64,000 nt of DNA from Trichomonas vaginalis G3 (Eukaryota; Parabasalia; Trichomonadida; Trichomonadidae): contig NC_067207.1 of the NCBI RefSeq assembly GCF_026262505.1, positions 21,544,082 through 21,608,081 of the forward strand, written 5' to 3'. A program made the translations under genes and the position numbers. Under the pieces are notes generated by a model. It saw nothing but the letters and a program-made list of their open reading frames with translations, made no database searches and was not told the origin of the DNA. Shown here in pieces: positions 10,749 to 20,079 of this stretch (the stretch's first letter is position 1; the number at the start of each line of letters is the position of its first letter).

Positions 10749-10821
10749 GGCGCTGTCGCGGTTCGAACCACAGACCCTGACCCCTCCATAACACCACCTT
10801 AGACCACTGTGCTACGTAGCC
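10749..10821 (-). other. tRNA-like sequence with A and B box
   Basis: On the minus strand a 73-base stretch opens GGCTACGTAGCACAGTGG, which contains a good internal A box (TAGCACAGTGG). About 40 bases later comes a perfect B box (GGTTCGAACC). I could not fold a proper T stem or matching acceptor arms, so it is more likely a decayed tRNA or a tRNA-derived Pol III promoter than a working tRNA. Confidence 0.35.
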
Positions 10822-10885
10822 TGTCGACATAAGATTTTATAAATTGCATATTTGACGTAAATTTATTTCCCAGTTATTCAAAAAT

Positions 10886-11126
10886 AATTAATTTTTAAAG
10901 AACCGAAGGTGCTACCATGCTACCATGTGCTACCAGGTCATTTAACTTCTATGAAAATTACTGACAACACGACATTTTGACAACAACACAGCAGGATTAA
11001 TGAGGAAGGTAGTTATGAATTAATTTTTGAAGAACCGAAGGTGCTACCATGCTACCATGTGCTACCAGGTCATTTAACTTCTATGAAAATTACTGACAAC
11101 ACGACATTTTGACAACACAGCAGGAA
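10886..11126 (-). repeat. Cassette-flanking repeat, two copies, left side
   Basis: Two tandem copies (from 10886 and 11018, period about 132) of a roughly 100-base unit containing GAACCGAAGGTGCTACCATG and, later, TGACAACACGACATTTTGAC. The same unit occurs in opposite orientation four times at 14311-15006, so the HNH/PrimPol genes lie between inverted repeats. A related single copy is in element B at 44223-44300. Confidence 0.9.
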
Positions 11127-11216
11127 ATAAACTTCTTCATCGTAAATGTTTTGTCATGACTTCTTCATCGTAAATGTTTTTGTCATGACTTCTTCTTCGT
11201 AAATGTTTTTGTCATG
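11127..11216 (-). repeat. Element B-type subterminal repeats inside element A
   Basis: Three copies of ACTTCTTC(A/T)TCGTAAATG followed by TTTTGTCATG match the 25-base subterminal repeat of element B (reverse complement of GAAGTCTTGACAAAACATTT). In element B at 44170-44300 the same repeat also adjoins the cassette-flanking repeat, in the same order. This marks the surrounding segment as B-type DNA. Confidence 0.8.
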
Positions 11217-11239
11217 AATTTTCCCGAAATAAACATATA

Positions 11240-11285
11240 TTTTAGTTTTTTAAAAAAATATATTTTATTTTGTATGTAAAGACAG
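11240..11285 (+). promoter_or_regulatory. B-type promoter block TTTTATTTTGTATGTAAAGACAG
   Basis: The bases just before the HNH start codon end with TATTTTGTATGTAAAGACAG. The same block precedes the KilA-N genes of element B at 44421 (a one-base variant plus three bases) and 45126. Most other element A genes have a different leader ending (ATAAATG). The core GTATGT resembles a trichomonad 5' splice site, but the distance to the start codon is too short for an intron. Confidence 0.65.
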
Positions 11286-11870
11286 ATGTACGCTGAACTT
11301 GTTGGTCAAGATGTATGGAAAGAATGTTTACAAGATGAAGAGTATGAAATTCACTGTTCTGAGCCTTTTGAAATAAGGAAGAAAGAAACCAAGAGAATTA
11401 TACATGAATATAACAGAGGAATAGGTTATATTTGTGTAACATTAAACCTCAAAAAGTACCAAAAACATGTTCTCATAGCTACTCATTTTATTTCCAATCC
11501 GAACAATTTACCGTGTGTGGACCATATAAACCATCAAAGAGACGACAACAGAATCTCAAACCTTCGTTGGTGTTCTAGATCTGAAAACAATAGAAATAAA
11601 AGCAAGTATGGTGATATAGTTTATGAGTTCGTTGATGAAATATCTGACGAAGCAATTGAAATAAACTCTTATGGAAAGCATGACTTAGAGTTCTACTACT
11701 ATGTTGAGAATGAGGACGCATTCTATTACTATACAGGAGTTAACTATAGAAAAATGCATGTTTGTTTCCTAAAATCAGGAATTGCATATGTTACTTTGAC
11801 GGATACTGAAGGAAAGAAAGTTCAAGTTCGTTTAAACGTTTTCAAGAGGTTATATGATATTCAGTTTTGA
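11286..11870 (+). CDS. HNH endonuclease with NUMOD4-like N-terminus (194 aa)
   Basis: Residues 1-45 resemble the NUMOD4 DNA-recognition module of homing endonucleases (EYEIHCSEPFEIRKKETKR). Residues about 60-105 form an HNH_3-type nuclease: VLIATHFISNPNNLPCVDHI, then a run with DDNRISNLRW-SRSENN. The frame is intact. The protein at 48206-48790 in element B is a full-length homologue with the same length and ending (IQF/IPF). HNH proteins of this type nick or cut DNA and often promote spread of the DNA around them. This fits its location between inverted repeats, next to the PrimPol/helicase locus, as in element B. Confidence 0.85.
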   Translation: MYAELVGQDVWKECLQDEEYEIHCSEPFEIRKKETKRIIHEYNRGIGYICVTLNLKKYQKHVLIATHFISNPNNLPCVDHINHQRDDNRISNLRWCSRSENNRNKSKYGDIVYEFVDEISDEAIEINSYGKHDLEFYYYVENEDAFYYYTGVNYRKMHVCFLKSGIAYVTLTDTEGKKVQVRLNVFKRLYDIQF

Positions 11871-11950
11871 ACCATGAATTTTCATGAATTTCCTTAAGAC
11901 AGAAAAATAAAGTTAGTTATTAATTATTTTTATTTTTTATTCCTAGATAA

Positions 11951-14272
11951 ATGACAGCAACAAACAACAACAGCAACTATATCGTTTCTGATGAAAAAGT
12001 TATTGATTCATTAGCTGAGGAATTAGTTGTGGCAGAAACTAAAACCCTCAACGAAAGAATTGGTGAAAACAGGATTGATTTACATAACTACCTCAAACAT
12101 GATGGAGGAAGAGGAAGGAAAACTGGTATGGCTTTATTAGTAAATAAAATATCAAATTTAACGATTATAGATGTTGATATCAATAAATCGTACAATGATG
12201 AACTTAAAGAAACAGTTAGAAAAGACATTTTATCAAAACTTTCGGATAAAGATGTTATCGTTAAAACCGCTTCAGGAGGTCTTCACATTTATTGCAACAC
12301 TAATTTCTTCTATGCAGTTTCGAACAGAATGATTAAATGTTATTCCTGCAATGATTATGATATTGATATCATGACTTCTATGGATGATTCAAAGCGTTCT
12401 TTAGTGGTTATGGCTGATTCAAGAGTTCGCAAGAATGCAACAGAACCAATCAATACATACTCATTCATTCGTGGAAGTTATGATTCAACATTAACTAGAA
12501 CAGTGAATGATATATTAAATGATTTGAATATTAAGGTAAGAGTTGAACAGAAGAATGAAGAAATAAAGACTATCATGAATGAAAACAAAGATGTAAACAT
12601 TGACGATAAACTAGCTCAGAGCATAGTTGATGGCATCTGTGATTTTGAAGTACATAATGACGGTGGAAACATGAATTTAGAAAAAGAAATAACATTATTC
12701 ACACTGTTTCAAGCTATTAATTCGTTACCGGATCATTTAATTAATGAAGCATACGATAACGTTTATAACTTCTGCAGTTTAACAGAAAATGCAAAAAGTA
12801 ATTTTGAAAAAGCACGTAGTAGATATGCACATTTAATGACTTCTCCATTTGTTTTAGTGAAGATTCTAAAACTATATCAAAAGGAATATTATGATGAATA
12901 TGTTTTACCTTTATTACGTAAGCCAAAAATAACATTTGATATCAAACTTGATGACTCGTTTTTGATAACAGATATTAGACGCAAGGCTGAAAATCATCAG
13001 TATAAAAACAGTTCTGAAGTAATTGAGGATTTATCACGTGTAATCCGTTTTGTAGATTGTGGAAATAAATATTTCATTCAAAAGGACTATAATATCCACG
13101 ACAAAATGAATCAAATATCATTTGTTCTTCAGTCAAACATGAAAGAGTCACTCAAAATGATTAAATTATTTAAAGAAGAAGGTAAAACCATAACAGCATG
13201 GGATGTACTACTAAATCAATTGTCTTCATTAACCGTTAAGGGTGTTTGCTTTAAATCTGATTCCCCAGATGTTTTCTCAACGTTTCAAGGTTATAAATAC
13301 AACATTCTTGAAAAGCCTGATTACTCAAAAATTGAGATGTTTATGAATTTCATTAAAGAAGCCATTTGTGATAATAACGATGAAGTGTATAAATACCTTC
13401 TCGGTGGATTGCATCAATGATTCAACATCCCGGAATCAAGAATGAAACAGCAATTATTTTGAAAGGACTTCAGGGAACAGGTAAAAACAGATTTACAGAC
13501 ATTATTTCTGAACTTCTCGCAGGTTATTCATGTAAAAACATTACTGAAATAAGTGAGCTAACGGGTAATTTCAATTCAGTAGTTGAAAATAAAATGTTTC
13601 TTGTACTTAATGAACTCAAGAATGTGGTGAAGACAGACTCGCAAACTTCAACGCTTTGAAATCAATTATTACGGATAATGAGATTAGAATTAATGAAAAG
13701 AATCAACCCAGAAGAACAGCACAGAACGTTGCAAACTTCATTTTCGTAACTAACAACGTCTACCCTGTCAAAATTGAAGTTGGAGACAGAAGATACGTAG
13801 TTTTAAGGGTTAATGGTAAATTCAAGGGTCAATTTGATTACTTCAAGAATTTAATGGATTCATGCACAAGGAATTTTATGATAATTTACTGACGTATTTT
13901 ATGCAATATGACCTTTCATCATTTAATGTACGAATCATACCGATGACTGAAGCCAAACAAGATTTAATTGAATTATCAACAAATCCTTTAGATGTATGGA
14001 TAAATACACATTATGATGAATTGTGTGCAGGTATGACGTGTGAAAATGCTCTATTCTGCAAACCATCAGACATGAAAGACAAAAACTTTCAAATGAGTAT
14101 TAAGGATAAATGTGATAGGAAACATAGAAGAATAGACGGTAAACAAACATGGTATTATGTTTTGAAAGAAGAAATGAAAGGATTATATAAACAGGTTGAA
14201 CCAAACGATAATGAGGAATCATTTACTGATGATGAAATACCTGTAAATGAGCCGCTAAGCGGCGAGACCTGA
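11951..14272 (+). pseudogene. PrimPol-SF3 helicase replication protein locus, broken
   Basis: The N-terminal 190 residues look like a bifunctional primase-polymerase: IIDVDINKS at about 72-80 (acidic pair), KTASGGLHIYC at 105-115 (Ser/His motif) and DIDIM at 137-141. A helical linker follows. The C-terminal part is a superfamily 3 (D5-like) helicase with LKGLQGTGKNRF as the P-loop and ANFIFVTNN as the later helicase motif. This architecture primes and unwinds viral DNA. The helicase half is related to 48824-50058 in element B. The upstream sequence CATGAATTTCCTTAAGACAG also occurs in element B (42047 and 44337). The locus is broken in a few places. Confidence 0.8.
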
Positions 14273-14310
14273 AGGTCTAGCTTTATAAAGTATGATTGGA
14301 ATTTATTTTT

Positions 14311-15006
14311 GCATTAATCCTGCTGTGTTGTCAAAATGTCGTGTTGTCACACTTTTTCATAGAAGTTAAATGACCTGGTAGCACATGGTAGCATGGTAGC
14401 ACCTTCGGTTCTTCAAAAATAATTAATTATTGAATAACCTAAAAACATTAATGAAAACATAAACGATAACAAATTTTTATTTTTGCATTAATCCTGCTGT
14501 GTTGTCAAAATGTCGTGTTGTCACACTTTTTCATAGAAGTTAAATGACCTGGTAGCACATGGTAGCATGGTAGCACCTTCGGTTCTTCAAAAATAATTAA
14601 TTATTGAATAACCTAAAAACATTAATGAAAACATAAACGATAACAAATTTTTATTTTTGCATTAATCCTGCTGTGTTGTCAAAATGTCGTGTTGTCACAC
14701 TTTTTCATAGAAGTTAAATGACCTGGTAGCACATGGTAGCATGGTAGCACCTTCGGTTCTTCAAAAATAATTAATTATTGAATAACCTAAAAACATTAAT
14801 GAAAACATAAACGATAACAAATTTTTATTTTTGCATTAATCCTGCTGTGTTGTCAAAATGTCGTGTTGTCACACTTTTTCATAGAAGTTAAATGACCTGG
14901 TAGCACATGGTAGCATGGTAGCACCTTCGGTTCTTCAAAAATAATTAATTATTGAATAACCTAAAAACATTAATGAAAACATAAACGATAACAAATTTTT
15001 ATTTTT
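14311..15006 (+). repeat. Four tandem 174-bp repeats flanking the cassette, right side
   Basis: Units start at 14311, 14485, 14659 and 14833, exactly 174 bp apart and near-identical. Each contains the inverted counterpart of the left-side repeat (GCTACCATGCTACCATG on the other strand) plus CATTAATGAAAACATAAACG. The array has no gene. The period and direction are unlike a coding repeat. The last unit supplies the leader of the small gene at 15014. Confidence 0.95.
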
Positions 15007-15013
15007 ATCATAA

Positions 15014-15178
15014 ATGAATACCCCACAAGCTCAAAATTTACCACGAATCATAACAAGGGAGGAAATGATAAAAATGATGCAAGAACATGTTAAAAATAAC
15101 AAACCACTAAAATTGAGAAAATGTGGTTATGCAGTAATGATGGAAAGAGAGATGTTGTCGAAGAGGAATAAAAATTAA
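15014..15178 (+). CDS. Small peptide with LLT-like motif (54 aa)
   Basis: MNTPQAQNLPRIITREEMIK starts the protein; IITREEMIKMM matches the KLLTKDEVNKMM motif of the two short proteins at 10061-10423. The C-terminus is basic (EMLSKRNKN). The leader, AATTTTTATTTTTATCATAA, is nearly that of 10241. It overlaps the convergent gene 15175-15447 by four bases. Function unknown; likely a minor virion or DNA-binding peptide. Confidence 0.55.
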   Translation: MNTPQAQNLPRIITREEMIKMMQEHVKNNKPLKLRKCGYAVMMEREMLSKRNKN

Positions 15179-15447
15179 ATTTGGATTGAGTTTAAAAATT
15201 CATCTTTATTAAATTCATCTCTTCCAATCAATTTATTTATTCTATTAAATTCTTTTATTTTTGCTTCACTCAGTTTAAGGATTGAACGGTAAGTTTCTAA
15301 TTTTTCGATTATTTCTTTCCTCTCTTTATCGTTTTCAACCCCACCGCATTGTGGCTTCTTTTTGTAATAGCATATTTTTGATTTAATTCTGTTTAGTTTC
15401 TTTTTATATTCATTGTCTGGACTCTTGGATGCTTCGTTGTCACTCAT
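15175..15447 (-). CDS. Hypothetical 90-aa charged protein
   Basis: A Lys/Glu-rich helical protein beginning MSDNEASKSPDNEYKKK. The middle carries a KKKPQCGGVENDKERKEI loop between two helices, and the C-terminus is acidic (RDEFNKDEFLNSIQI). It could form a short helical hairpin. It is downstream of and co-directional with the integrase, about 20 bp after it, so probably part of the same transcript. No family is recognised. Confidence 0.55.
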   Translation of the reverse strand: MSDNEASKSPDNEYKKKLNRIKSKICYYKKKPQCGGVENDKERKEIIEKLETYRSILKLSEAKIKEFNRINKLIGRDEFNKDEFLNSIQI

Positions 15448-15466
15448 TTCTTACGAAATAAAAAAA

Positions 15467-16981
15467 TTAAATATTATTTAAATATAATGGAGTAATAAAA
15501 TAAATCGGAATTTCTATTAATTTATTGTTAACTTCAACTAATGCATTGCCGTTAATATATCTAACAAATTCAGCTATTGTGTCAAATCTTCGTCTTCTTT
15601 TTGTCATTAATTTATCAGTTTTTCCATAATCGAGATGAATTAAAACTTTATTTCCTTGTTTAAAATTCATGAGCCCTGAATTAATTTGTTCACGTTTAAC
15701 ATCATTCAACCTTTCCATTTGCTTTCTAATATATTCCCATTCTTTTGAAATATCATTTTTCATTTCCACTGGTTTCATGTTTATTGTTCTATGCCATGTA
15801 TTATTGTAATAATATACTAACTGTTGTATGATGGAGTCATGATTTCCATCCCAGTATATCTGACCGTTAACCCCTAACGCATCTCTAAGAGTTCTCATTA
15901 CCACATCAACTATTTTATTATGAAACGTAAATGGAGAGGATGAAAAGTAAAAATTAATTTGTGGGAAATAATGAGTCATAGCTGCCTGAAATCCTTTATC
16001 ACCATCACCCCTTATATTATCTACTCTTTCATGATCTAGTAAGTATTGAATAGCTCTTCTTGTTTCCTGTTCTGTTTTCCCTTTCACCGGAATGCAATAT
16101 AAATATCTGGTGTTAATGTTAATGGCAAATAAATAAGTAACGTTTCCTTTTGAATATTCTAAATGATCAATTTCATATGAATATGGATATAGTGCAAATG
16201 AAGGGCGACTAAATTTTTCCTTTAACGGTTGAATTATTGGGTCAATTGGTTTATTTAATATCTTGAAATCCTTTTTAAAATCTTTTTGCTTCTTAAATGT
16301 TTGAAATGGATATAATAAAGTGAATGATGAAGGATTAACTGAAGGAGGAGGCGGTACTGTCGTTGGAGGTTTTGGTGTTGCAGGTGGTTTAATTTTATCT
16401 GCTTTGATTTTGGATTTCATTCCCCCCTTCATTAATTCTGGATGTATTCTATTCATTTGTTTTAAATATGCTGTATATAAAGGTTTGATATACTTTCCCG
16501 CTTCGAGTTTATGTTGAAGGATGAATTCCAAAAGTTGATCTTCATTTAAAAGTCGGGCTGAGTGTGGTTTAACTAATGAATCATAAATTAAAGCTTGTGC
16601 TTCATTTATGGTCTGAATGACCTGGGCGTTTTGCACCTTTGTTTTTTGCGGCTCAGGATTATATAATTTATATAATTTATATAATTCATCAATATCTTCT
16701 TCTGTTAATACTTTATTTTTGAAATCTTTCAATTGTTTAAGTTGTGATTTAGTTTTTCCCTTTGCATATTCATTATTTTTAATTTTGTCTTTAATTTTAG
16801 AAATTATTTTATCATGATATTTCAAAATTTCATTTTTATAATATGGATAATAATATTCCATATCATCGCCCGTTATATTGTTATCATATTTTTGGAGATA
16901 TGTTTTTAAATCATAATAATCAAGAAAATTTTGATTAAATACTAAATCATCAATTAAAATTTTTAAATCTGCGCTATTCAT
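15467..16981 (-). CDS. Polinton rve-type integrase (504 aa)
   Basis: This enzyme joins the ends of the element to target DNA. The N-terminal 200 residues are helical and charged, followed by a Pro-rich linker (PPATPKPPTTVPPPP). The retroviral-integrase-like core starts about residue 255, with YSYEIDHLEYSKGNVTYLFA, then NIRGDGDKGFQAAM and HNKIVDVVMRTLRD. The C-terminal part (NFKQGNKVLIHLDYG, then FDTIAEFVRYINGNALVEV) is a small beta domain that likely binds DNA or chromatin. It is next to PolB on the same strand. Element B has a distant homologue at 37428-38332. Confidence 0.9.
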   Translation of the reverse strand: MNSADLKILIDDLVFNQNFLDYYDLKTYLQKYDNNITGDDMEYYYPYYKNEILKYHDKIISKIKDKIKNNEYAKGKTKSQLKQLKDFKNKVLTEEDIDELYKLYKLYNPEPQKTKVQNAQVIQTINEAQALIYDSLVKPHSARLLNEDQLLEFILQHKLEAGKYIKPLYTAYLKQMNRIHPELMKGGMKSKIKADKIKPPATPKPPTTVPPPPSVNPSSFTLLYPFQTFKKQKDFKKDFKILNKPIDPIIQPLKEKFSRPSFALYPYSYEIDHLEYSKGNVTYLFAININTRYLYCIPVKGKTEQETRRAIQYLLDHERVDNIRGDGDKGFQAAMTHYFPQINFYFSSSPFTFHNKIVDVVMRTLRDALGVNGQIYWDGNHDSIIQQLVYYYNNTWHRTINMKPVEMKNDISKEWEYIRKQMERLNDVKREQINSGLMNFKQGNKVLIHLDYGKTDKLMTKRRRRFDTIAEFVRYINGNALVEVNNKLIEIPIYFITPLYLNNI

Positions 16982-17132
16982 TTATATAAAAATAAAATAA
17001 ATGTTTAAGGGTGCTCACCTCTTTGATCAAGAATCACAACCATCATTAACGGTTCCTTTTGTCTCATTTGTGGCATTTCATTAAAAATAAAATTTTAAAT
17101 TCATGACTCAACCCCTACGTTTTCAAATTGTA

Positions 17133-18683
17133 TTAAATAAATGGCATACAACATCCATTTTCACAACATACAGCCTTAGTGTGTGCTCCTGTTAATGCAG
17201 TCTTACCGATTGTTAAGCGAGTCATTGACCCGTTTTTAAGTTGTAAATTAATATTCTGACCATCAAATATCACTTTATCATTTATTATATCCAAATAATT
17301 TTTAGGTGTTAATTGTTTATTTTGTCGTAAACTAACACCCTTCATTTTTTGTGCAATCTTTTTAAAATCACTTCCATCAATTGAACCGTTGAATGAAGTA
17401 TAACACTTAGGACATAAAGCAACCATGTTATCACCTTGTTTCTCAATTGCTAAACCCAATAACTTCTTCTCATGTGCTTTTTCTTCAGCTTTATTCTTTA
17501 ATTTAGGTTTAAATTTCTCATTAAAACAAAAGAAATCAAAAGGTGCGAATTTGTAAATGTTTTTATCATAAAATTTTTTATCGGTTACAATTGCTTGAAA
17601 TGCTTGAGTGTTAGGAAGATTTGGGTCGCCAGCGATTGCCCAATAAGATGAATCAGTATCACCTTCAATGAAATGAAAACGATTAACATCCAAGCATTTA
17701 TACATAAAATCATAAATGAAAACCAAATACCAGTATTTTGCGTTATCTAAAGTGAAGAATGCCTCTTGTAAACATGTATCACATCTATAAAATCTATCTT
17801 TAAGCATCACTTGATACGTATCTTCACCTATTTCTCTTATGTTTTTAAACTTATTTGACATACATGCAACGCGTGCCTTCTGTGCATTCATTATTTTAGT
17901 CTTTGCGTAATTTTGTGTATTCATTGCATCGTAACCATATGATCCATTAAGTGAAATCTTGCAAAATAAACTTTTTCCTTTATTTCCTTCTAATTCAGCC
18001 TTTTGTCTTTCATTCATAAATTCGTTCGCAAATTCATTAAAACAAGTGTTTTTAGTAAATGTTAAAATTGATTGAATGTCATCAATGATAAAATGAAATC
18101 TGTCTATTAGATACCAAAGATAATAAGAAGAAAATGGTTGATATTGGTTGTGTGTTGATGCTAACTGAGTTAATTTTCTTTGTTTCTGGTCAACTGGTAG
18201 ATTGTTTGATTTCATGTAATTATACATAAAACTGCCAATTGTTTTTTCATCTGTGATAATATCTAAGTTTCTTATTATCGGTAAAAAGTTTATGTAATCA
18301 TTAATGTATTTTTCATCAATGTGACCCTTTACTTCAGCCACGAATAAAGTATTTTTCTTCTTAATAATTCCCAGTGCTTTTGCTTTCTTTGTTGCTGTAT
18401 CACAAATGATAACACCATTCAATCTTCCCGGCATATACATTTTATGGTCAGTATATTGAATGAAATCATGAGGATTAGATGAAAATGATGAAGGATATAA
18501 TGAATTAAAATCAACACCAACGAAATGAGTCATAATGTTGGAAGTGTCCTCATTTGATACAGTTTTAGTTTCTGGATTATATGAAAGTTTATTAATGTGT
18601 GTGATTCCTTTAAGATTAACTCTATGTTGAAACATTTGATAAAACCACCAGTAATTCATTACGGAGGATGTGATACGCTTCAA
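17133..18683 (-). CDS. polB: Protein-primed family B DNA polymerase, palm region
   Basis: All three polymerase motifs are visible in order: motif A (VGVDFNSLYPSS, about residue 52), motif B (CKISLNGSYGYDAMN, about 245) and motif C (FIEGDTDSSYW, about 342). Zinc-binding-like Cys pairs occur (YRCDTCLQE, LCPKCYTSF) and a CCENGCC end. This is the replicative polymerase of Polintons, which start synthesis from a terminal protein at the inverted-repeat ends. Its 5' end overlaps the HNH-type gene upstream by four bases, and in relatives that domain is part of or next to PolB. The sequence is only distantly like the PolB of element B. Confidence 0.92.
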   Translation of the reverse strand: MKRITSSVMNYWWFYQMFQHRVNLKGITHINKLSYNPETKTVSNEDTSNIMTHFVGVDFNSLYPSSFSSNPHDFIQYTDHKMYMPGRLNGVIICDTATKKAKALGIIKKKNTLFVAEVKGHIDEKYINDYINFLPIIRNLDIITDEKTIGSFMYNYMKSNNLPVDQKQRKLTQLASTHNQYQPFSSYYLWYLIDRFHFIIDDIQSILTFTKNTCFNEFANEFMNERQKAELEGNKGKSLFCKISLNGSYGYDAMNTQNYAKTKIMNAQKARVACMSNKFKNIREIGEDTYQVMLKDRFYRCDTCLQEAFFTLDNAKYWYLVFIYDFMYKCLDVNRFHFIEGDTDSSYWAIAGDPNLPNTQAFQAIVTDKKFYDKNIYKFAPFDFFCFNEKFKPKLKNKAEEKAHEKKLLGLAIEKQGDNMVALCPKCYTSFNGSIDGSDFKKIAQKMKGVSLRQNKQLTPKNYLDIINDKVIFDGQNINLQLKNGSMTRLTIGKTALTGAHTKAVCCENGCCMPFI

Positions 18684-19252
18684 CTGAATCTAGAGTCATT
18701 GGTAAAATTATTTTTTAATGTATAATTTCTTAAATTAATTCTTAAACGTTGAACATCTTCATCTTTATTTGATTTTACGACATTGCAATAACAACACATT
18801 AACTGACAATTTTCTTTGGTATGTGGTTTTTCATTATCGATTCTATCTAATGTTGGTTTATTAGCATATGTAAACGCTTTACCACACATTTTGCATTTAG
18901 ATGAAAGGATTAAATCGTGATAGTATTGATAGTCATCCATTGAAACATTGTTTTTAGTATCCCTTTCTGCTTTTTCATCTTGTTTCTTATATGAATCAAT
19001 TTTATATTTCCAATACTTTTTTGTTAATTCAAAACTTGATTCCACATTTTCTTCTTCTCGTTTATGAGGTCTTTGATTATGACTCCATTGATTCCATGAA
19101 ATTAAATATTCTTTATCATTATATTTATACCTCATTAGCTTATTTTGGCTTTCATATTCATTTAATAATTCACAATCTTCATTTTTAAATTGAAGTTTAA
19201 CCCATTCAGGATTTAAACAATGTTTAATTAATCGCGGAATATCTGACATCAT
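18680..19252 (-). CDS. HNH-type zinc nuclease segment preceding PolB (190 aa)
   Basis: The first 68 residues are encoded by the inverted repeat and are identical to those at 1170. Residues about 112-170 carry an HNH/endonuclease VII-like pattern: SSKCKMCGKAFTYANKPTLD, then RIDNEKPHTKENCQLMCCYC and N-VKSNKDED. Such a module is often found just ahead of protein-primed PolB in Polintons and linear plasmids. It is expected to nick DNA or bind the ends. The gene begins inside the repeat, about 150 bp from the element end, so its promoter is part of the repeat. Confidence 0.8.
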   Translation of the reverse strand: MMSDIPRLIKHCLNPEWVKLQFKNEDCELLNEYESQNKLMRYKYNDKEYLISWNQWSHNQRPHKREEENVESSFELTKKYWKYKIDSYKKQDEKAERDTKNNVSMDDYQYYHDLILSSKCKMCGKAFTYANKPTLDRIDNEKPHTKENCQLMCCYCNVVKSNKDEDVQRLRINLRNYTLKNNFTNDSRFS

Positions 19253-19404
19253 CTATATATAGCTTCTTTTATAAAAGATAAAAAAATAAATTATTTTAAA
19301 ATTAATGTTAATTTTTTAATGTGTTTAGTATATAAATATTTTAATGCATCGTCTATATATAGATGTTACAAAAAAAGTCACACAACCCGCACTCATCTAC
19401 TACT
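19048..19404 (-). repeat. Element A terminal inverted repeat, right
   Basis: Inverse of 1018-1374. It ends CTACTACT and is followed at once by the second copy of the target duplication AAAATA. It contains the promoter and first 68 codons of the HNH-type gene. Confidence 0.93.
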
Positions 19405-19410
19405 AAAATA
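19405..19410. repeat. Target site duplication, right copy (AAAATA)
   Basis: Identical to 1012-1017. Joining the flanks here gives the pre-insertion host sequence, so the element did not delete host DNA at its ends. Confidence 0.9.
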
Positions 19411-20079
19411 TCTCGCAATATCAAAATTGAGATATTGAGTGAATTATGCATTATAGAGATTAAAAATCTGATTTGTGAAAACATCTCATCAGTTTCTAGC
19501 TAATTCAAAAATCTTTACTATCTTATTCGATTAAAATGAAAAGGGAATAGTTTCATTATGCTTTAAACGACAGCCTTATAATATAATCATAGTTTTCGCT
19601 CAATATGCAGCATTTTTTTTCGAAATCTATGGTCAATGTCCTAAATACTGATTGCTTTGCATTCATATCTCTTACATTTTCTATACCCACATCACTATTC
19701 ATTGCTATTCCTATCTTTTTCATTTTTGTTTGTTTCTCATAATTTCTCAAAAAACATGATAACTTGATATTTGTAAATATCATACTTTATAACGTAAATA
19801 AGAACTTGACCTATTAAGAAAAGCAGTAATGAAAAGAAAATCTGAAATTCATAAAAATTACAAGTTTCTGATGACAATTAGCTTAATTAAACCAAGTACA
19901 AGATTATATAATTGTATTTTCTATTCAATTATCCATATAATATCTTATCCAGAAAAAATAACTTGATCAATACCAAATGATTTTTTAACTAGTAAATAAA
20001 GTATTTTCTTTACACACACATTGTATATCATAGTTTTTTTTTTTTGGTTTCGCAAAACATCCAAAAACAAATATGCTAT
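19411..20079. other. Host intergenic region, no gene seen
   Basis: AT-rich, no coding-like frame. A run of T (about 20033-20045) and GGTTTCGCAAAACATCC (20047-20063) precede the next gene. The latter resembles the motif at 662-678 and may be part of the promoter. Confidence 0.5.

Larger units (their letters stand above)
10886..15006. other. Putative imported replication cassette in element A
   Basis: HNH endonuclease and PrimPol/helicase are enclosed by inverted copies of a 90-100 bp repeat. B-type subterminal repeats and a B-type promoter are found only within this segment of A. In element B the homologous HNH and helicase are also neighbours. I infer import by recombination or homing from a B-like element, followed by amplification of the flanking repeat. 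Confidence 0.6.
1018..19404. mobile_element. Polinton/Maverick element A, complete ends, broken genes
   Basis: An 18.4-kb Polinton with 357-bp terminal inverted repeats beginning AG and a 6-bp target duplication. Its parts are capsid, packaging ATPase, minor structural, fibre, HNH, PrimPol/SF3 helicase, rve integrase and family B polymerase loci. The two arms look identical by eye, so insertion was fairly recent on a sequence timescale. Nevertheless the element is a fossil: several core loci are no longer single open frames, about a dozen breaks in all. A segment at 10886-15006 looks imported from an element of type B. I did not find the maturation protease some Polintons carry. Confidence 0.93.

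Noticed and set aside
10513-10830. 105-residue reverse frame
   Set aside because: It starts within the tRNA-like sequence and passes through the hairpin; composition is unlike neighbouring genes.
11262-11285. GTATGT...ACAG as a tiny intron in the B-type leader
   Set aside because: Only about 14 bases, shorter than any intron I know of in this group; conserved leader is the simpler view.
17005-17076. 23-residue reverse peptide between integrase and PolB
   Set aside because: Too short to support; no counterpart elsewhere in the window.
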